DNA of 64,000 bases, taken from positions 10,240,198-10,304,197 of the forward strand of contig NC_044917.1 of the NCBI RefSeq assembly GCF_003576645.1, read 5' to 3'. The notes beneath the pieces are model-generated. The model saw nothing but the letters and a program-made list of their open reading frames with translations, searched no databases and was not told where the DNA came from. Position numbers and translations under genes: made by a program. This stretch comes from Ipomoea triloba (lineage: Eukaryota > Streptophyta > Magnoliopsida > Solanales > Convolvulaceae). Shown piece after piece: positions 26,731-38,700 of the stretch. Within the stretch, counting starts at the first letter, position 1. The number at the start of each line of letters is the position of its first letter.

Positions 26731-27134
26731 TTGTTTGATAACATATTAGCGTATTAGCTAATTGTGGCTTATTTGACCACTTTTTGATTTTGTTAAACTG
26801 AACGCTGAAATTCAAAAGGATAACACGTGAGATCGTCTCATGGGTCTTAATAAGAGATGTGTTAGATATTTGATTAATGGCTTGGATCCTTAACATCATT
26901 AATCAAACATTTGACCCGTCTCACGAATTGAGACTCGTGAGACGATCTCACGCAATTTTTTGCCAGTCTTTTCAATTAGCTTTTTGAGAAAAGAAATTAT
27001 ACCAAACAGCTATCAGCTAACAACTAATTTACCAACCAACTTTCTACAATCAACTAATGTTATCAACTAAGCATATCTTCTAATCCAAACAGCTAACTCA
27101 ATCAGCTAAGAGTCATTTACCCAACAGAGCCTAT
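26731..27134. mobile_element. hAT-like MITE upstream of the SOBIR1-like gene
   Basis: The left end (GCATTGTTTGATAACATATT) pairs imperfectly with the right end (CATTTACCCAACAGAGC). An internal hairpin is formed by GTGAGATCGTCTCA and TGAGACGATCTCAC. Non-coding; it ends under 200 bases from the SOBIR1 start and so could influence its promoter. Confidence 0.5.
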
Positions 27135-27175
27135 AATAAAGATGAGAGGTATTGATATAGTTAGAATGTTAGATA

Positions 27176-27176
<1 letters not shown>

Positions 27177-27209
<33 letters not shown>

Positions 27210-27210
27210 T
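27177..27210. repeat. (TTA)n microsatellite
   Basis: About eleven uninterrupted TTA units, roughly 100 bases upstream of the likely SOBIR1 start codon. Confidence 0.9.
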
Positions 27211-27308
27211 TATCGTATTTGAGTCAATTGGCCACTAGAAAAATGTGGCGTTCTGTTGCTATAAAAGACAGAGGAATGGCCATTCAAACCACCGGAAAAT
27301 TTTGCAGA

Positions 27309-29192
27309 ATGGCCTTCCGTTCTTCCCTATCTCTCTTCTTGATTTTCACTTTAATCTTTGCTGCTCAGGCAAGACTAAGCCTCTACCCCCCAGGCCACGA
27401 TGCACTTATTCTACTTCAAAAAGGCCTGGGCGTTTATACCCAAAACCAAAACACTGATCTTCAAAATCCATGTTACGGCCATGGAGTCTTCTGCGAAAAG
27501 CGGGTTGCTAACAATTCCAGCGTGCTGAGAGTTGTGCGTATAGTGTACGAGAACAAGCAGACAAGGGGAAATCTTTCTCCGGCCATAGGGAGGCTGTCAG
27601 AGATCAGAGAGCTCTCTCTTCCCAACAACGGACTCGTCGGAAACATCCCGCCTCAGATCCTTCTTTGCAAGAAGCTGGAAGTCCTGAACCTGAAAAGAAA
27701 CAAATTTTCCGGCCAAGTCCCGGCGGAACTCTCGGCTTTGATCCGCCTCCGGGTTCTCGACCTTTCCTCAAATAAGCTTTCTGGGAACTTGAATTTCCTC
27801 AAATACTTCCCTAACCTGGAAAAACTATCCCTAGCGGATAACCTCTTCACTGGGAAAATCCCCCCCTCCTTGAAATCCTTCAGAAACCTCCGTTTCTTCA
27901 ATGTTTCTGGCAACAGTTTGCTCGAAGGCCCAATCCCAAAATTGACCCAATTGGAGTACTTATCTGCGGATTCCACACAATCCTATAATCCGCTTCCAAA
28001 GCGTTATGTTTTGGCCGAGAGAAGAAAACCCAACATTACTACTGCAATGGCACCTTCATCATCAGCACCCGCACCCGCACCAGAATCACCCACAGATGCC
28101 CACCACCACCACAAGAAGAAACGAAAGGTTGCTGGATGGATGCTGGGCTTCCTAGCCGGGGCAATCGCCGGGACTTTAAGCGGCTTCATAAGCTCAGTTC
28201 TGTTCAAGCTCTTCATGGTTTACCTGGGCCGTGACAAGAAAGACTCAGGGATAACTCTGTTCAGTTCCATTATAAAAAAAGCAGAGGACCTGTCTTTCCT
28301 GGAGAAAGAAGACGGGCTAGCCGAGCTTGAGTTGATAGGAAGAGGAGGGTGTGGGCATGTATACAAAGCAGAGATTCCTGGATTAATGATAGCCATCAAG
28401 AAAATAGACCAACCCCACAAGGAAGCCGCGGAGCTGACTCAAGAAGACACCAAGGAGCTCCACAAAAAGATGCGTCAGATCAAATCAGAGATCAAAATCG
28501 TGGGCCAAATCCGGCATAGAAATCTCCTCCCTCTCTTAGCACACGTGCCCAATAAGGACTGCCATTACCTCATCTACGAATACATGAAAAACGGAAGCCT
28601 TCAAGATGTCCTGGAGAAAGTTTCCCAGGGAAACGCGGACCTGGATTGGATAAACCGGCACAGGATTGCGCTGGGGATAGCGGCGGGATTGGAATATCTC
28701 CATTCCCATTCCGAGCGGATAACCCACCGGGACTTAAAACCCGCCAATATCCTCCTGGACGACGACATGGAAGCCCGGATTACCGATTTCGGGCTGGCGA
28801 AGGCGGTGCCGGAGGCTTTTACGCACGTGACCACCTCCGTGGTGGCGGGGACGCCGGGGTTCATCGCGCCGGAGTATCAAAAGACGTTTAAGTTCACGGA
28901 GAAGTGCGATATATACAGCTTCGGGGTGTTGTTGGCTGTTCTGGTGATAGGAAAGCTCCCATCCCATGAATTCTTCCAATCCACAACGGAGCTTTTTCTG
29001 GTGAAATGGTTGAGGAGTCAGATGGTTTCGGATGATCCGAAGAGGGCAATAGATCCTAAACTCATGGGAAATGGGTACGAGGATCAGATGCTTTTAGTTC
29101 TGAGGATTGCTTGCTTTTGCACTCTAGAAAATCCCAAAGAAAGGCCCAGCAGCAAGGATGTACGGTGCATGTTATCCCAGATTCAGCACTAA
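27309..29192 (+). CDS. SOBIR1: SOBIR1-like LRR receptor kinase, about 627 aa, intronless
   Basis: SOBIR1/EVR is the constitutive co-receptor of receptor-like proteins at the plasma membrane in immunity and organ shedding (family knowledge). The ATG at 27309 is preferred because it begins a signal peptide (MAFRSSLSLFLIFTLIFAAQA); in-frame ATGs at 27243 and 27276 would add a polar leader. About five LRRs lie near residues 90-210. A Pro/Ala and His/Lys-rich juxtamembrane region is followed by a membrane span near 274-306 with the GxxxG-type pattern that defines SOBIR1 (GFLAGAIAGTLSGF). Kinase: GRGGCGHVYKAE, Lys364 in IAIKK, Asp475 in HRDLKPAN, Asp493 in DFGLAK; it ends MLSQIQH. All catalytic residues are kept, and the C-terminus matches the short family form. 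No intron or frameshift. Confidence 0.94.
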   Translation: MAFRSSLSLFLIFTLIFAAQARLSLYPPGHDALILLQKGLGVYTQNQNTDLQNPCYGHGVFCEKRVANNSSVLRVVRIVYENKQTRGNLSPAIGRLSEIRELSLPNNGLVGNIPPQILLCKKLEVLNLKRNKFSGQVPAELSALIRLRVLDLSSNKLSGNLNFLKYFPNLEKLSLADNLFTGKIPPSLKSFRNLRFFNVSGNSLLEGPIPKLTQLEYLSADSTQSYNPLPKRYVLAERRKPNITTAMAPSSSAPAPAPESPTDAHHHHKKKRKVAGWMLGFLAGAIAGTLSGFISSVLFKLFMVYLGRDKKDSGITLFSSIIKKAEDLSFLEKEDGLAELELIGRGGCGHVYKAEIPGLMIAIKKIDQPHKEAAELTQEDTKELHKKMRQIKSEIKIVGQIRHRNLLPLLAHVPNKDCHYLIYEYMKNGSLQDVLEKVSQGNADLDWINRHRIALGIAAGLEYLHSHSERITHRDLKPANILLDDDMEARITDFGLAKAVPEAFTHVTTSVVAGTPGFIAPEYQKTFKFTEKCDIYSFGVLLAVLVIGKLPSHEFFQSTTELFLVKWLRSQMVSDDPKRAIDPKLMGNGYEDQMLLVLRIACFCTLENPKERPSSKDVRCMLSQIQH

Positions 29193-30653
29193 TAACCAAC
29201 TCCCACACTTTTATGTTCTTAGCATATATGCATCTTTACTTTTGATTTTGAGTTCAACTATATACTTCATAGGGCTAATCAAAACAGCCATTTCACTTGT
29301 TAAAAATAAATGTAATGTATATTTTGATGTTATATATGTTGCCCTTGTGGTCTTATTTGTTACAAGTCGTACCAAATAGTTTGGTATTACGAAATTGTTT
29401 TAAATATAAACCTTCTATTTGTAAAATATTAAGTTATGGAGCTTGCCATTTCTTCATTACGCTCTGTTTGGTATGCATAGCTAAAAGCTGAAACTTGAAA
29501 AGTTAGTAGCTAATAAACTAATTAAAATTAGAGTGTATGGAAGATTAATTGATTGTTGAATTAGTTATAAGTGTAAAAAGGCGTAAATGAATAAACTAAG
29601 ATATTATGATTTTGATTAATGAAGTGTAGATTGTGTTATTTTTGTAAATTAATAATGAAAAAAAATAAAATTAACAAACCATAGTTTATTTTGAAACGCT
29701 ATTTAGAGTAGTGTTTCACAGTTTAAAATAAGTTCTATTAAACATAGTCTCCGCGTGAGGTTATTTCAATTTAATTACCTTTTAATTCATGGCACAAGAA
29801 GATTTACAACTGCATCCCGGCCAAGTCCCAAATTTGTCTTCATATTAGCAAATGCACTGCTCCAGAAAAGGCGAAGGAAATCCCAATGGAATTTAAGCGA
29901 ACTAATTGTATCAAGAAGCGAGTCAACGATATGATTTTGAGAAAATATAATTTAATTAATTAATTAATACGTAAAATAATGACAAATGAGATATTCAGTA
30001 CCACAATGGCACAATCTAAGAAAAAGCGAAAGAAATTCCCTGTGGGTGGGAAGAAAACAAGTGGAAAATATTACTTATATTTCAAGAGTATACATATGAA
30101 ACCTATATTGATAATGTTGTCAATTAACCTATTGATAATGTTGTCAATTAACCTAAAGCAAGAAACAATAAGAGGTTTTTATCAAATTGCTCGGTGCCTC
30201 AGCATAGAATATAATGTTGTCAATTAACTTTATATTTTTCTTATGGGTTGTTCTATAGGAGAAGATATATTTTTGCTTTTCAGAATTCTCTGCAAGACTT
30301 CCTCCCATTTAACTCCTTATATTTTCATCAGTGTCCCAGAAACAATGGGAATCTTATCTAAGAAGATGATTGCCATGCCTAGTAAAACACTCATTATTAA
30401 GCAACATGATTGACTTCTATAAAGAATAAACTCAACTCCTATGTCGCCTATTCAACTTCTTTTGCTACTTTAAATGTCTCTCATCGAACTTCTACCGTAC
30501 GCAATAAACAAATAAAATAATAAAATCTACATTAAGTTTTTCGCAATATCACTAACAATATTCAAACATACATTGAGAACTAGCTAGGTTTAGATCTTGG
30601 GCAAAGATGCATGGACATAAAATATGGGAAGAACGTAGGGGTACAAAATACGC
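29193..30653. other. Intergenic region downstream of the SOBIR1-like gene
   Basis: Presumed 3' UTR, then AT-rich DNA. A MITE-like stretch from about 29458 (GCTCTGTTTGGTATGCATAG) to 29745 resembles hAT/Tourist ends but its right end is decayed. A small minisatellite around TTGATAATGTTGTCAATTAA occurs at about 30106-30155 with a third partial copy near 30207. No gene supported. Confidence 0.5.
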
Positions 30654-32386
30654 CTACTTTGGTGAAGGGACATTGGTTATTAGACTCACAAGCCACATTA
30701 CTATGGACCCTAAGATCCAGCATACTGCAAAAAGGACCAAGAAACCTGCCAAAATGGTGGCTAAAGGAGGGCCCTGGGGCACATTATCGCCTTTTGTTGC
30801 ATATGATCCTTTTGAGGGATTAGGGTTTGATGCAAAAACTTGAAATGGCTTCTGTTTTAGATGCAACCAATCAGAGCTCCTTAACCTAAATGGAACAACA
30901 ATAATAGCTAAGGTTACATATCATTACACTAATTGCTTAGGAAAAGATTTCAGGTCTAGAAATGTAAGACATTTTGCCTCTTACTCAGTTACACCAAGAT
31001 CCAAATAGGTATGTACATCGTTAACATATTGATCATGCCATATGTATGCAAATGATGAAACAGAACATCGCAAACCACAGTGTATATCCCAACCATGCAG
31101 GTTTAGGAAGTAACATGAAAACATATACCTTAGAGTGCAAAGCAATTTAGACTTAGAAATAGCAATATACTATGCATTAAACTGTTACTTTGCAGTAACT
31201 TACTCAATATTTTGAGCAAACCAAACAAATCTTCAGTTTATTTCAAAATTTTACTAGGCTCTTCTTACACGATATGCTGTTGATAGCATTCAAATGGACA
31301 TATAAATCTTAAGGGGCAATTGGGCATTATTTATAGAACATGTAGATTGTTAGAAATAATTCATCTCATTTGTTAAGGATGAATATGAAATAAATTGTAT
31401 CAATCACTAAAAAACTAGTGCTTCAATAGGGTATGAATAGCAGCCTAAAGGTCTTCATCCCATCCAATTATGAAAACGGATACTCCTATACAGCTATACT
31501 ATTATTAGTTATGACTTATACCATGCACCAAGCAAACAATTATGGCTAGTGATCAATTTAACATCACAAGACTGAACTTTTCATGATATAGCTTGATAAT
31601 ATTAGGTTTACGGTTTACCATTGAACATCAGTAATTTTTCCATGTCCCAGCACTCTTAACAAGACTATGTGAACATGGTGCATAAATATTTTGGTGTCAT
31701 ATATGGTTCACAGTATAATTTGCCCTTGCAAGTGAATAGTACAGACAAGCTTAATATTCACTTTTTATTCATGTATTGTTTGTGTAACACTGTGACTGTA
31801 GATTAACATAGTGACTTCCTTCTCCATTTTCACTACTAGGTCCCAACCCCCCACCCTCCCTCTCTTTCTGTAGTACATTTGATAGATATAATAGAATATG
31901 AAAGCTGATTTGCAGGGTAGAAATACATCAATGAATATTATTCCAGATTATAGTAATAACAAGGAATCCAATCGCTGACTACCAGATAGCATTTTGAAAT
32001 TACTGCTAGAACATCAAGTAACACTTTTTACAGTTTTGGAAAATATAATTTGTATATTCAAATATCGAATTTATCAGTATCAAAATTAAGTCCAAATTTA
32101 ATAAACCAGACTGCCAAAAACAGTTTCTACCGCACATAAAAATGAGATTAGACCGGCAAGGACAAAAATCAGGAATATCTACAAGCACCTGATAGTGTGA
32201 AAAGCAAAGTGAGTTGTACCTAAAATTGAAATGGATAGACTGCGCAATGCGTCGAGGAGTCAATCGGAAGATGAAGGGACTCTCCGGTCTGCTGCCTCCT
32301 CCGGCGGTCGAACGGTGAAGAATAGGAAGAATCGAGGAAGAGTAGGAGGATGAAGCGCGAGCACCAAAGCAGTGGAGAGAAGCCAT
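30654..32386 (-). CDS. Small single-span membrane protein, two exons, 131 aa, function unknown
   Basis: Exon 1 is 32189-32386 and exon 2 is 30654-30851, each 198 nt, joined in phase 0 (donor CAG|GTGCTT, acceptor AAACAG|AAG) and ending VPSPK-TAG. An alternative donor at GTACAA would shift the frame, so it was rejected. The N-terminal 66 residues are rich in Ser and Arg with few acidic residues (MASLHCFGARASSSYSSSIL), as in organelle transit peptides. The C-terminal half has one hydrophobic span (LATILAGFLVLFAVCWILGS, continuing about ten more residues) behind a Pro/Gly-rich linker. I infer a plastid or mitochondrial membrane protein; I do not recognise the family. The 1.34-kb intron has no recognised content. 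ESTs across the junction would settle the model. Confidence 0.65.
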
Positions 32387-34515
32387 TCTTTCCTAGCTCG
32401 AATAGTACAAGAGACTGAAAGAGTGAATGAAATGAGTGATTCACCGTCAACGCTTGCCGGGCCCAAAAACTTATAAACAGAAAAAGGTTAATCACCTTTT
32501 GGTCCTTCAGTTATTCTTAATGACTAATGTAGTCTCTAATTTTTAATTTTAACTAATTTAAATATTAAATTATTTAAAATATTGTCAACTAAATTTTTTA
32601 ATGATCAAATTGATGAAATTTAAAAATAAGAAAATTACCATTTTAGTTCATCGAAAGTATTTAATTGATGAAATTTTAAACAATTAGAGAATTAAATTAG
32701 TTGAATTGAGAATTATGAACTACATTCAAAGTTGAAAAACAATTAAAGGATCAAAATGATGATTTTCACACACAAAAAATGATTTATTAGGGAAATTGTA
32801 ACAACTAACAAGCAATGTGCCGTAAAATGCTCTTTTAATTATTGTTTTGTATGGATTTATGGACACACTAGTTATATAATGTAGGGTTTATTGACGGAAA
32901 ATCTAAATTTTTGGTACACCAAAACACGATAAATTTACTCTAAATGTCACATCAAAAGGAATATTTTAATGTTAAATTTATTTATTTACAACCCATCATA
33001 CCAAATATTATTTTATATTAAAATAATTTAGTTTTTCAAAATTTAAAATCTTATTAATTCAAATTTAATTAGTTTAATATAAAATATAATATGTGATGTA
33101 AATAATAATATTTTAGTACAATTTAATTTTTGATGTAATCATTTAAATTTTGTTAAAATTATGTTTTTATATAATTTAATTTTTAATTAATCTATATTTA
33201 ATATTAGTCTTGTTTAATTGTCTTGATTAAATTTTTCAAATGATATAATTTATGTTTGATAATATAAAATTTATGTATAAGTATTTAACAAAATTTATAA
33301 ACACTACACAAAAATAAAATAAATGATACAAAAGGATTTGTTTAAAACAATGACAAAATAGGAATAACAAATTAAAGCAAGAATGACATAGATGGATAGT
33401 ATTGTGCCATATTTGACACAACATTGTTCACAATCGGCAAAATTTTGTCATTTTCGGGACTTCATTGAAGCAAAAAACACCATTTTTTTAATCGTTTTGT
33501 CATTTTATCATCTCTGATAGAGTAAATTGTTTTGGGTCGGGTAAATATGACCAAAAACTCTATTATAGGTGAAATAATATAGTTGGGAGGTTAAATAAAG
33601 GCCCAATCATATGAGGTCGGGAAGATTAATAGATGTGGTTGCTGTGACTGAAAAAATAATTAAGGATCGACCATGTTAGATGGGGAGACTCTAAGTATAG
33701 TGATGTAGGTTGGGAGCCAAAAATTCCCTTCTAAGTGCAATAAATGTCCTATATATAGAGGAAAAGAAAGGACGCATGTCGGGTGACCGGCATGTGTTTC
33801 ACGTGTCCTTAGAGTTTTGACACGTGGTGGGATGCTTGGAGACCGGGAGGTCTACTAATCAATGAGACCGATAGGTCGAGTAACAATGACACCGAGAGGT
33901 CTACTAATTAATGAGATCGAATGTCTATTAATAAATAAGACAAGGAGATAGATCTATTAGAGTATTAGTACATGAAACTGGGAAGTAGGTTGTGCTCGTG
34001 AGTGCATTACGATTGGGCAATACATTATGGTCAGGAAGTGCATTATGATCAAAAAATGCACTATTGGGGTTGGAAAATACACTAGTGAGCTTCGTAGATC
34101 AAGTGGGTCGCCCTATATCCCTATCAATCTCCATTTGAGATGCTTTTAGTCACAATTATAACGTAAGGTTGCTAAGTTAACTGTTCAACCAACTGAGTTG
34201 CCTGAGGCGCACCTAACCTTTTGGTTTTCTTTTTATTATATTTTTTAAAAATTTATATTTGTTTTTTTTCCTCTCCTCTCACTTTTTCTTTCCTAATCAC
34301 ACTTACAAAAACTTCTCAATAACCGTGAAATAACCCCATTGATAAGGATGATGCTCTTATTCCCTCTAAATTCCCGTGTATACCAAGCATTGGAATTGAA
34401 ATACCTATTAATTTTATTCATGCGAACCAAACATTAGAATTTGAACTCCACTTTATTCCTATATTATTTTTTCCCCATGAAATAGCAATTCTTTTCCTAC
34501 ATAATTCTTTTTCTC

Positions 34516-34553
34516 CAACCAAACGCCCCATAAGGGGGTGTTTGGTTGGATGT
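34516..34553. mobile_element. Back-to-back Tourist (PIF/Harbinger)-type element ends
   Basis: CCAACCAAACGCCCC and GGGGGTGTTTGGTTGG meet around ATAA, so the right end of one Tourist-like element abuts the left end of another. The left partner runs back to about 34320. The right partner probably continues to about 35500, where similar text recurs (ACTTTATTCCTACTTTATTT), interrupted by the element at 34870-35355. Full limits uncertain. Confidence 0.5.
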
Positions 34554-34762
34554 AATTTGGCTGTAATGGAATTGCAATTCAATGAAATGAATTGCCCAAT
34601 TACGTTGTTTGGTTGGAGGGCAAATGTTGAATTGCAATTCATGGGGTACCCCCATGAATTACAATTCGTTGGATAGGGGAAAAATTGTTAGTGTAAAGAC
34701 AATTTTGCCCCTGCAATAATACCATTTGTCTTTTTTTTTTCTTTTTTTTTTTAAAATCATCA

Positions 34763-34796
<34 letters not shown>
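34763..34796. repeat. (ATT)n microsatellite
   Basis: About eleven ATT units following an ATC-rich lead. Confidence 0.9.
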
Positions 34797-34869
34797 ATAA
34801 GTGCATTTCAGTCATTGTATCACTTATTCCCTTTCTATTCCCTTAATATTATAATATTATTCATGCATA

Positions 34870-35355
34870 CCAAAATTATATCGTGGACCGCGGTCCACAA
34901 TGGATTGTGGATTGCGCATCAAAACGACGTCGTTTTGATTAATGAAAACAGACATATGAAACCACCTTCATTACGCGCCATTCACTTTCAGTTCATATAC
35001 ACTGCAGTTATATTTCAACACAACTGCAGTTACATTTCGATATAACTACAGTTTCATTCGATAATATAAAAACACAAATGTGAAACTGTTACTCAGTATC
35101 AGTTCATATACATTACAGTTACATTTCAACACAATTACAGTTAAATTTTGATAAAACTACAGTTTCATTCGATAATATAAAACACAAATGTAAAACTGTT
35201 ATTCAGTATCAGTTCATATACACTGCAGTTACATTTCGACACAACTACAGTTACATTTCGATATAACTATAGTTTCACTCGATAATATAAAAACAAATGC
35301 AAGACACTATCTTTTGAGATTACCAGTAGTATCAGTGACCACGGTATAATGATGG
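34870..35355. mobile_element. Palindrome-rich TIR element with three tandem ~120-bp core repeats (copy 1)
   Basis: Ends pair as CCAAAATTATATCGTGG and the complement of CCACGGTATAATGATGG. Just inside the left end are two perfect palindromes: 16 bp at 34883-34898 (GTGGACCGCGGTCCAC) and 22 bp at 34918-34939 centred on AACGACGTCGTT. The core, 34985-35300, is three copies of a unit containing AGTTCATATACACTGCAGTT and TACAGTTTCATTCGATAATA. Non-coding. Its ends and palindrome match the element at 38701. Confidence 0.6.
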
Positions 35356-35769
35356 ACCAAACACTGTAATTAAAATTCATACTTTATTCCTACTTTATTT
35401 ATTTATTTTTTATTCCTGCCTTATTCTTTTTCCATTGAGTAACAATTTCTTTAATCTGTAATTCCTCCCTTCCAACTGTAAAATCCCAATTCCTAAAGCC
35501 CTGTTCGTATTTCGTAAGTCATAACCCTCGTTCTGTTTTCAAAAAAAAAAATAAAATTCCGTCCTCTTCTCTGGCGTCTGGCCTCTGGCTCCCGGTCCCC
35601 CCCACCCCCCCCTTTTTAAATTTTATTTATTTTTGTTTCTCAGCACACTTGTTTTGGGAGTCCTAACTCATAAGTTTTGGCTTATTTCTGTATACCGAAC
35701 TTGCTCTTCATTCATCCATCCAGCTTTTGTCCAACACTTCACCAAGATTTCTATTTTCAGCTGTCCAAT

Positions 35770-37995
35770 ATGCGCCCTCCTATACCCAGATTTTTCCATT
35801 GGAATCTGGGTTGCACCACAAATTTCAATCTGGTATGTAGCTTAGTCTTTCTCTTACTCTAATTTTTAAAAAAAATGTTCCATGTTTACTCATTTTGTTC
35901 TTCTTTTCTCCTGTTTTGGGTTAGTGGTTAACTAGGTTTAGTTGGTTCTTACAATAAAGAAATTTTTTGGAATTGAATCAATTGACCAACGTATATACTT
36001 TCTGTTTGTATATCCATGGATTGTGGTTCTCAACTCCCCAAGACAGTCTTTTCCTGATAAGAGCAGATGTTGAAACTTGAAACTTGTCTAATATGGAGCA
36101 TATAGATCGAGTTACTATGGGTTGAACTCTTTGTAGAATTTTTCAAATGTTTTGTCCTTGTTGTTCACTACTTTTAACAATCTTACCTCCCTCCTAGTAA
36201 AGCTTAAGTTCAGACACTCTTTATCTGCTTTGTCTTATTCTTATATGAGTGTCTATGTGTATATTACAACCATATTTCAATTTCTCTAATGTTAGCCCGG
36301 TTGGGTTTGATGTAAAGATTGCTGATTGGTTAAATTGTTGATTTCTAACTGGATACTTGTAATGGTTAACTGCCAGAGGAATTGTGCTACAAGATTGCTG
36401 TTTCAATCTATACACACCAATGCACAGGGCTCCATTGGTCATTATGTAGACAATTCTTTGCTAAAAACTTACTCGACTTCATCATATGAAATATTGCCAG
36501 AAGATGGTACATCCAATATGTTGGTTGATACCTTTGGAAGGCTGCATACTTATTTGAGGATTTCCTTGACTGAACGCTGCAATTTAAGGTGCCAGTATTG
36601 CATGCCGGCTGATGGGGTTGAACTCACTCCTAACCCGCAACTTTTAACACGGAGTGAAATTATTCGCCTAGCGAATTTGTTTGTCAGCTCCGGAGTGGAT
36701 AAAATTCGTTTGACTGGTGGAGAGCCAACAATCCGGAAGGATTTTGAGGATATTTGCCTAGAGCTTTCAAATTTGAAGGGACTAAGGACTCTTGCCGTAA
36801 CTACAAATGGGATTACTTTAGCAAGAAAGCTTGCTCGAATAAAAGAATGTGGAGTTAATTTGGTTAACATTAGCTTGGACACGTTGGTTCCAGCGAAGTT
36901 TGAATTCATGACTAGACGCAAAGGACATGAAAGGGTGATGGAGTCTATTCGGACTGCAATAGATGTTGGTTATAATCCTGTTAAAGTAAGGTCTCTTCTC
37001 TGTATGGTAATCATCTTGGTCTGTGACAAAGAACTTAGTTCTGAATTCTTGGATTTCCATTCGCCCAGGTGAATTGTGTGGTTATGCGTGGATTCAATGA
37101 TGATGAGATTTGTGATTTCATAGAGTTGACACGTGATAAACCAATCAATGTCCGGTTTATTGAGTTTATGCCTTTTGATGGGAATGTTTGGAATGCCAAG
37201 AAGCTTGTACCGTATAAGGAGATGTTGGACATAGCGGTAAGGTAGAATTTTGGCATTAGATCTATAATTTATTTGGTCCTTTTCACATTGCCTAAACTGT
37301 TAAATATTAATGAACAGGTTAAACGATTTACAGGGCTTCAAAGAATTAAGGATCATCCAACGGAGACAGCTAAGAATTTCAGTATAGATGGGCATCAGGG
37401 CAGAGTTTCCTTCATTACATCAATGACAGAGCACTTTTGTGCTGGTTGCAACAGGTTGAGGCTTTTGGCAGACGGGAATTTTAAAGTCTGCCTTTTTGGT
37501 CCCTCAGAGGTGAGCCGTTATCGCTCTCCAGTCAATCATACACCAAACACCACTCTCTATGATCTAAAAGCCTCAACCTGTTAAATATTAACACCTAAGG
37601 ATTTACTTAGTGTCATATTTTCCACAGAGAAATCACAGGCAAAGTTTTTTCATAAAAACTTCTATGCTTCTTCATGCCCAGGTTAGCTTGAGGGATCCCA
37701 TTCGTTGTGGTGCTGACGATGATGAACTAAGGCAGATTATTGGTGCTGCAGTAAGTATTTATTTAATTTTTTCTCAAGACAAATTCATGTACTTTCCATT
37801 TTCCGAAGACATCTGCAGCAATATTCTTCGTCATGTGCTGCCTTTTCATTCAGAGATTTTTCAGTTATGCCTTTTCATTGATCTCCTTATCCATTTCTTC
37901 TTCCTCGTCAGATCAAAAGGAAAAAGGCTTCTCATGCTGGAATGTTTGACATAGCAAAAACACCGAACAGACCAATGATACATATCGGTGGCTGA
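35770..37995 (+). CDS. CNX2: GTP 3',8-cyclase, mitochondrial (CNX2/MOCS1A-like), 6 exons, 394 aa
   Basis: Radical-SAM enzyme that converts GTP to 3',8-cyclo-7,8-dihydro-GTP, the first step of molybdenum cofactor synthesis, in the mitochondrial matrix (family knowledge). Exons 35770-35832, 36377-36985, 37069-37236, 37318-37509, 37682-37750, 37912-37995; phase 0 throughout, TGA stop, length close to Arabidopsis CNX2 (390). Exon 1 is a 21-codon piece of presequence ([20 protein letters not shown]) spliced by GTATGT to CAG|AGGAATTGT. An in-frame ATG at 36362 would skip it and is less likely. The SAM cluster is Cys89, Cys93, Cys96 (CNLRCQYC), with LTGGEP. The C-terminal cluster is Cys321, Cys324, Cys338 ([14 protein letters not shown]). 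The protein ends with the conserved Gly-Gly (MIHIGG). Complete. Confidence 0.95.
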
Positions 37996-38700
37996 GGCTA
38001 ATTATCATTCATATGCATAAGTTCAAAATGCTCCCTTCTGTTAATGACAGTCTGTGTTTAGCGTACAAATTTTCTGCTTTATTCCGAGGAGAGTGCAATC
38101 ATATCATCTTTCTGCTTATGCATCCATAAGCAATATAGATAACAAGATTTCATTCCATTTGCTTTTCACTGCCTTGAGATTATGATGTCTTACTTTGTTG
38201 TTCATTGCTGTTTGACTAATCTTTTACTCATAATCTAGACCTCCATTCCATACCTTTCAGTTATGTATATATAAGTTTGCTAAACTGCTGCTATTGATCT
38301 TTTTTGGAGAAGTATGGCTTTCTTGAAAGGAATTACAAATTTAATAAGGTAAAAGTAAGATCAGTTTTTGAAAGTGAAATTGAATCAATTTGAGAGAATA
38401 TGGATTTATTTATTTAGTGACACTGACAGGTGGTTAGGACAACTCCTTCCTCTTGTCTTTTTTTCTTTTTATAGCTAAAGTTCAAATCAATCAATTTGAG
38501 AGTATTCTAAGGATGTATAAATAAATTTTAATTAGATTTAACTTTTTAAGTGAAGTCCATTGACATCTTCTTTAGTAAAATATTATTTAAATTTTTTTAG
38601 GTGAACCTGATTTAGATGGATTGAGAATAACTCGGAACCTGATTTTGATGGAATGAGAATATGTCTTTTCAAAATTCTTAAAGAGCATTGTAAATACGGG

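Larger units (their letters stand above)
23607..27218. other. Gene-poor intergenic region between GLOX and the SOBIR1-like gene
   Basis: AT-rich. Contains a short ORF at 24039, a Stowaway MITE at 25436-25698, a MITE-like element at 26731-27134 and a TTA microsatellite just upstream of SOBIR1 (separate entries). A stretch at about 24385-24680 (GTAACGACCCAG onward) looks like decayed transposon DNA but has no diagnostic ends. Nothing else recognised. Confidence 0.5.
32387..35769. other. Repeat-rich intergenic region upstream of CNX2
   Basis: Stretch 32500-33500 is AT-rich with no recognised feature. Stretch about 33530-34180 has a higher-GC, LTR-like composition with a TATATATAGAGG box, ACGTG motifs and repeated GAGAGGTCTACTAAT-type units; it may be a retrotransposon LTR fragment, but no TG..CA ends or coding sequence were identified. 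Tourist-type ends, a TTA microsatellite and a palindrome-rich element (34870-35355) follow as separate entries. The CNX2 promoter should lie at about 35500-35769. Confidence 0.5.

Noticed and set aside
32006..32188. Read-through of exon 1 of the small membrane protein into a longer ORF
   Set aside because: A phase-0 donor at 32188 joins it to a clear membrane-span exon; the read-through is AT-rich intron.
33530..34180. Complete LTR retrotransposon or endogenous virus
   Set aside because: LTR-like composition and a TATA box only; no gag, pol, reverse transcriptase motif or primer site found here or elsewhere in the window.
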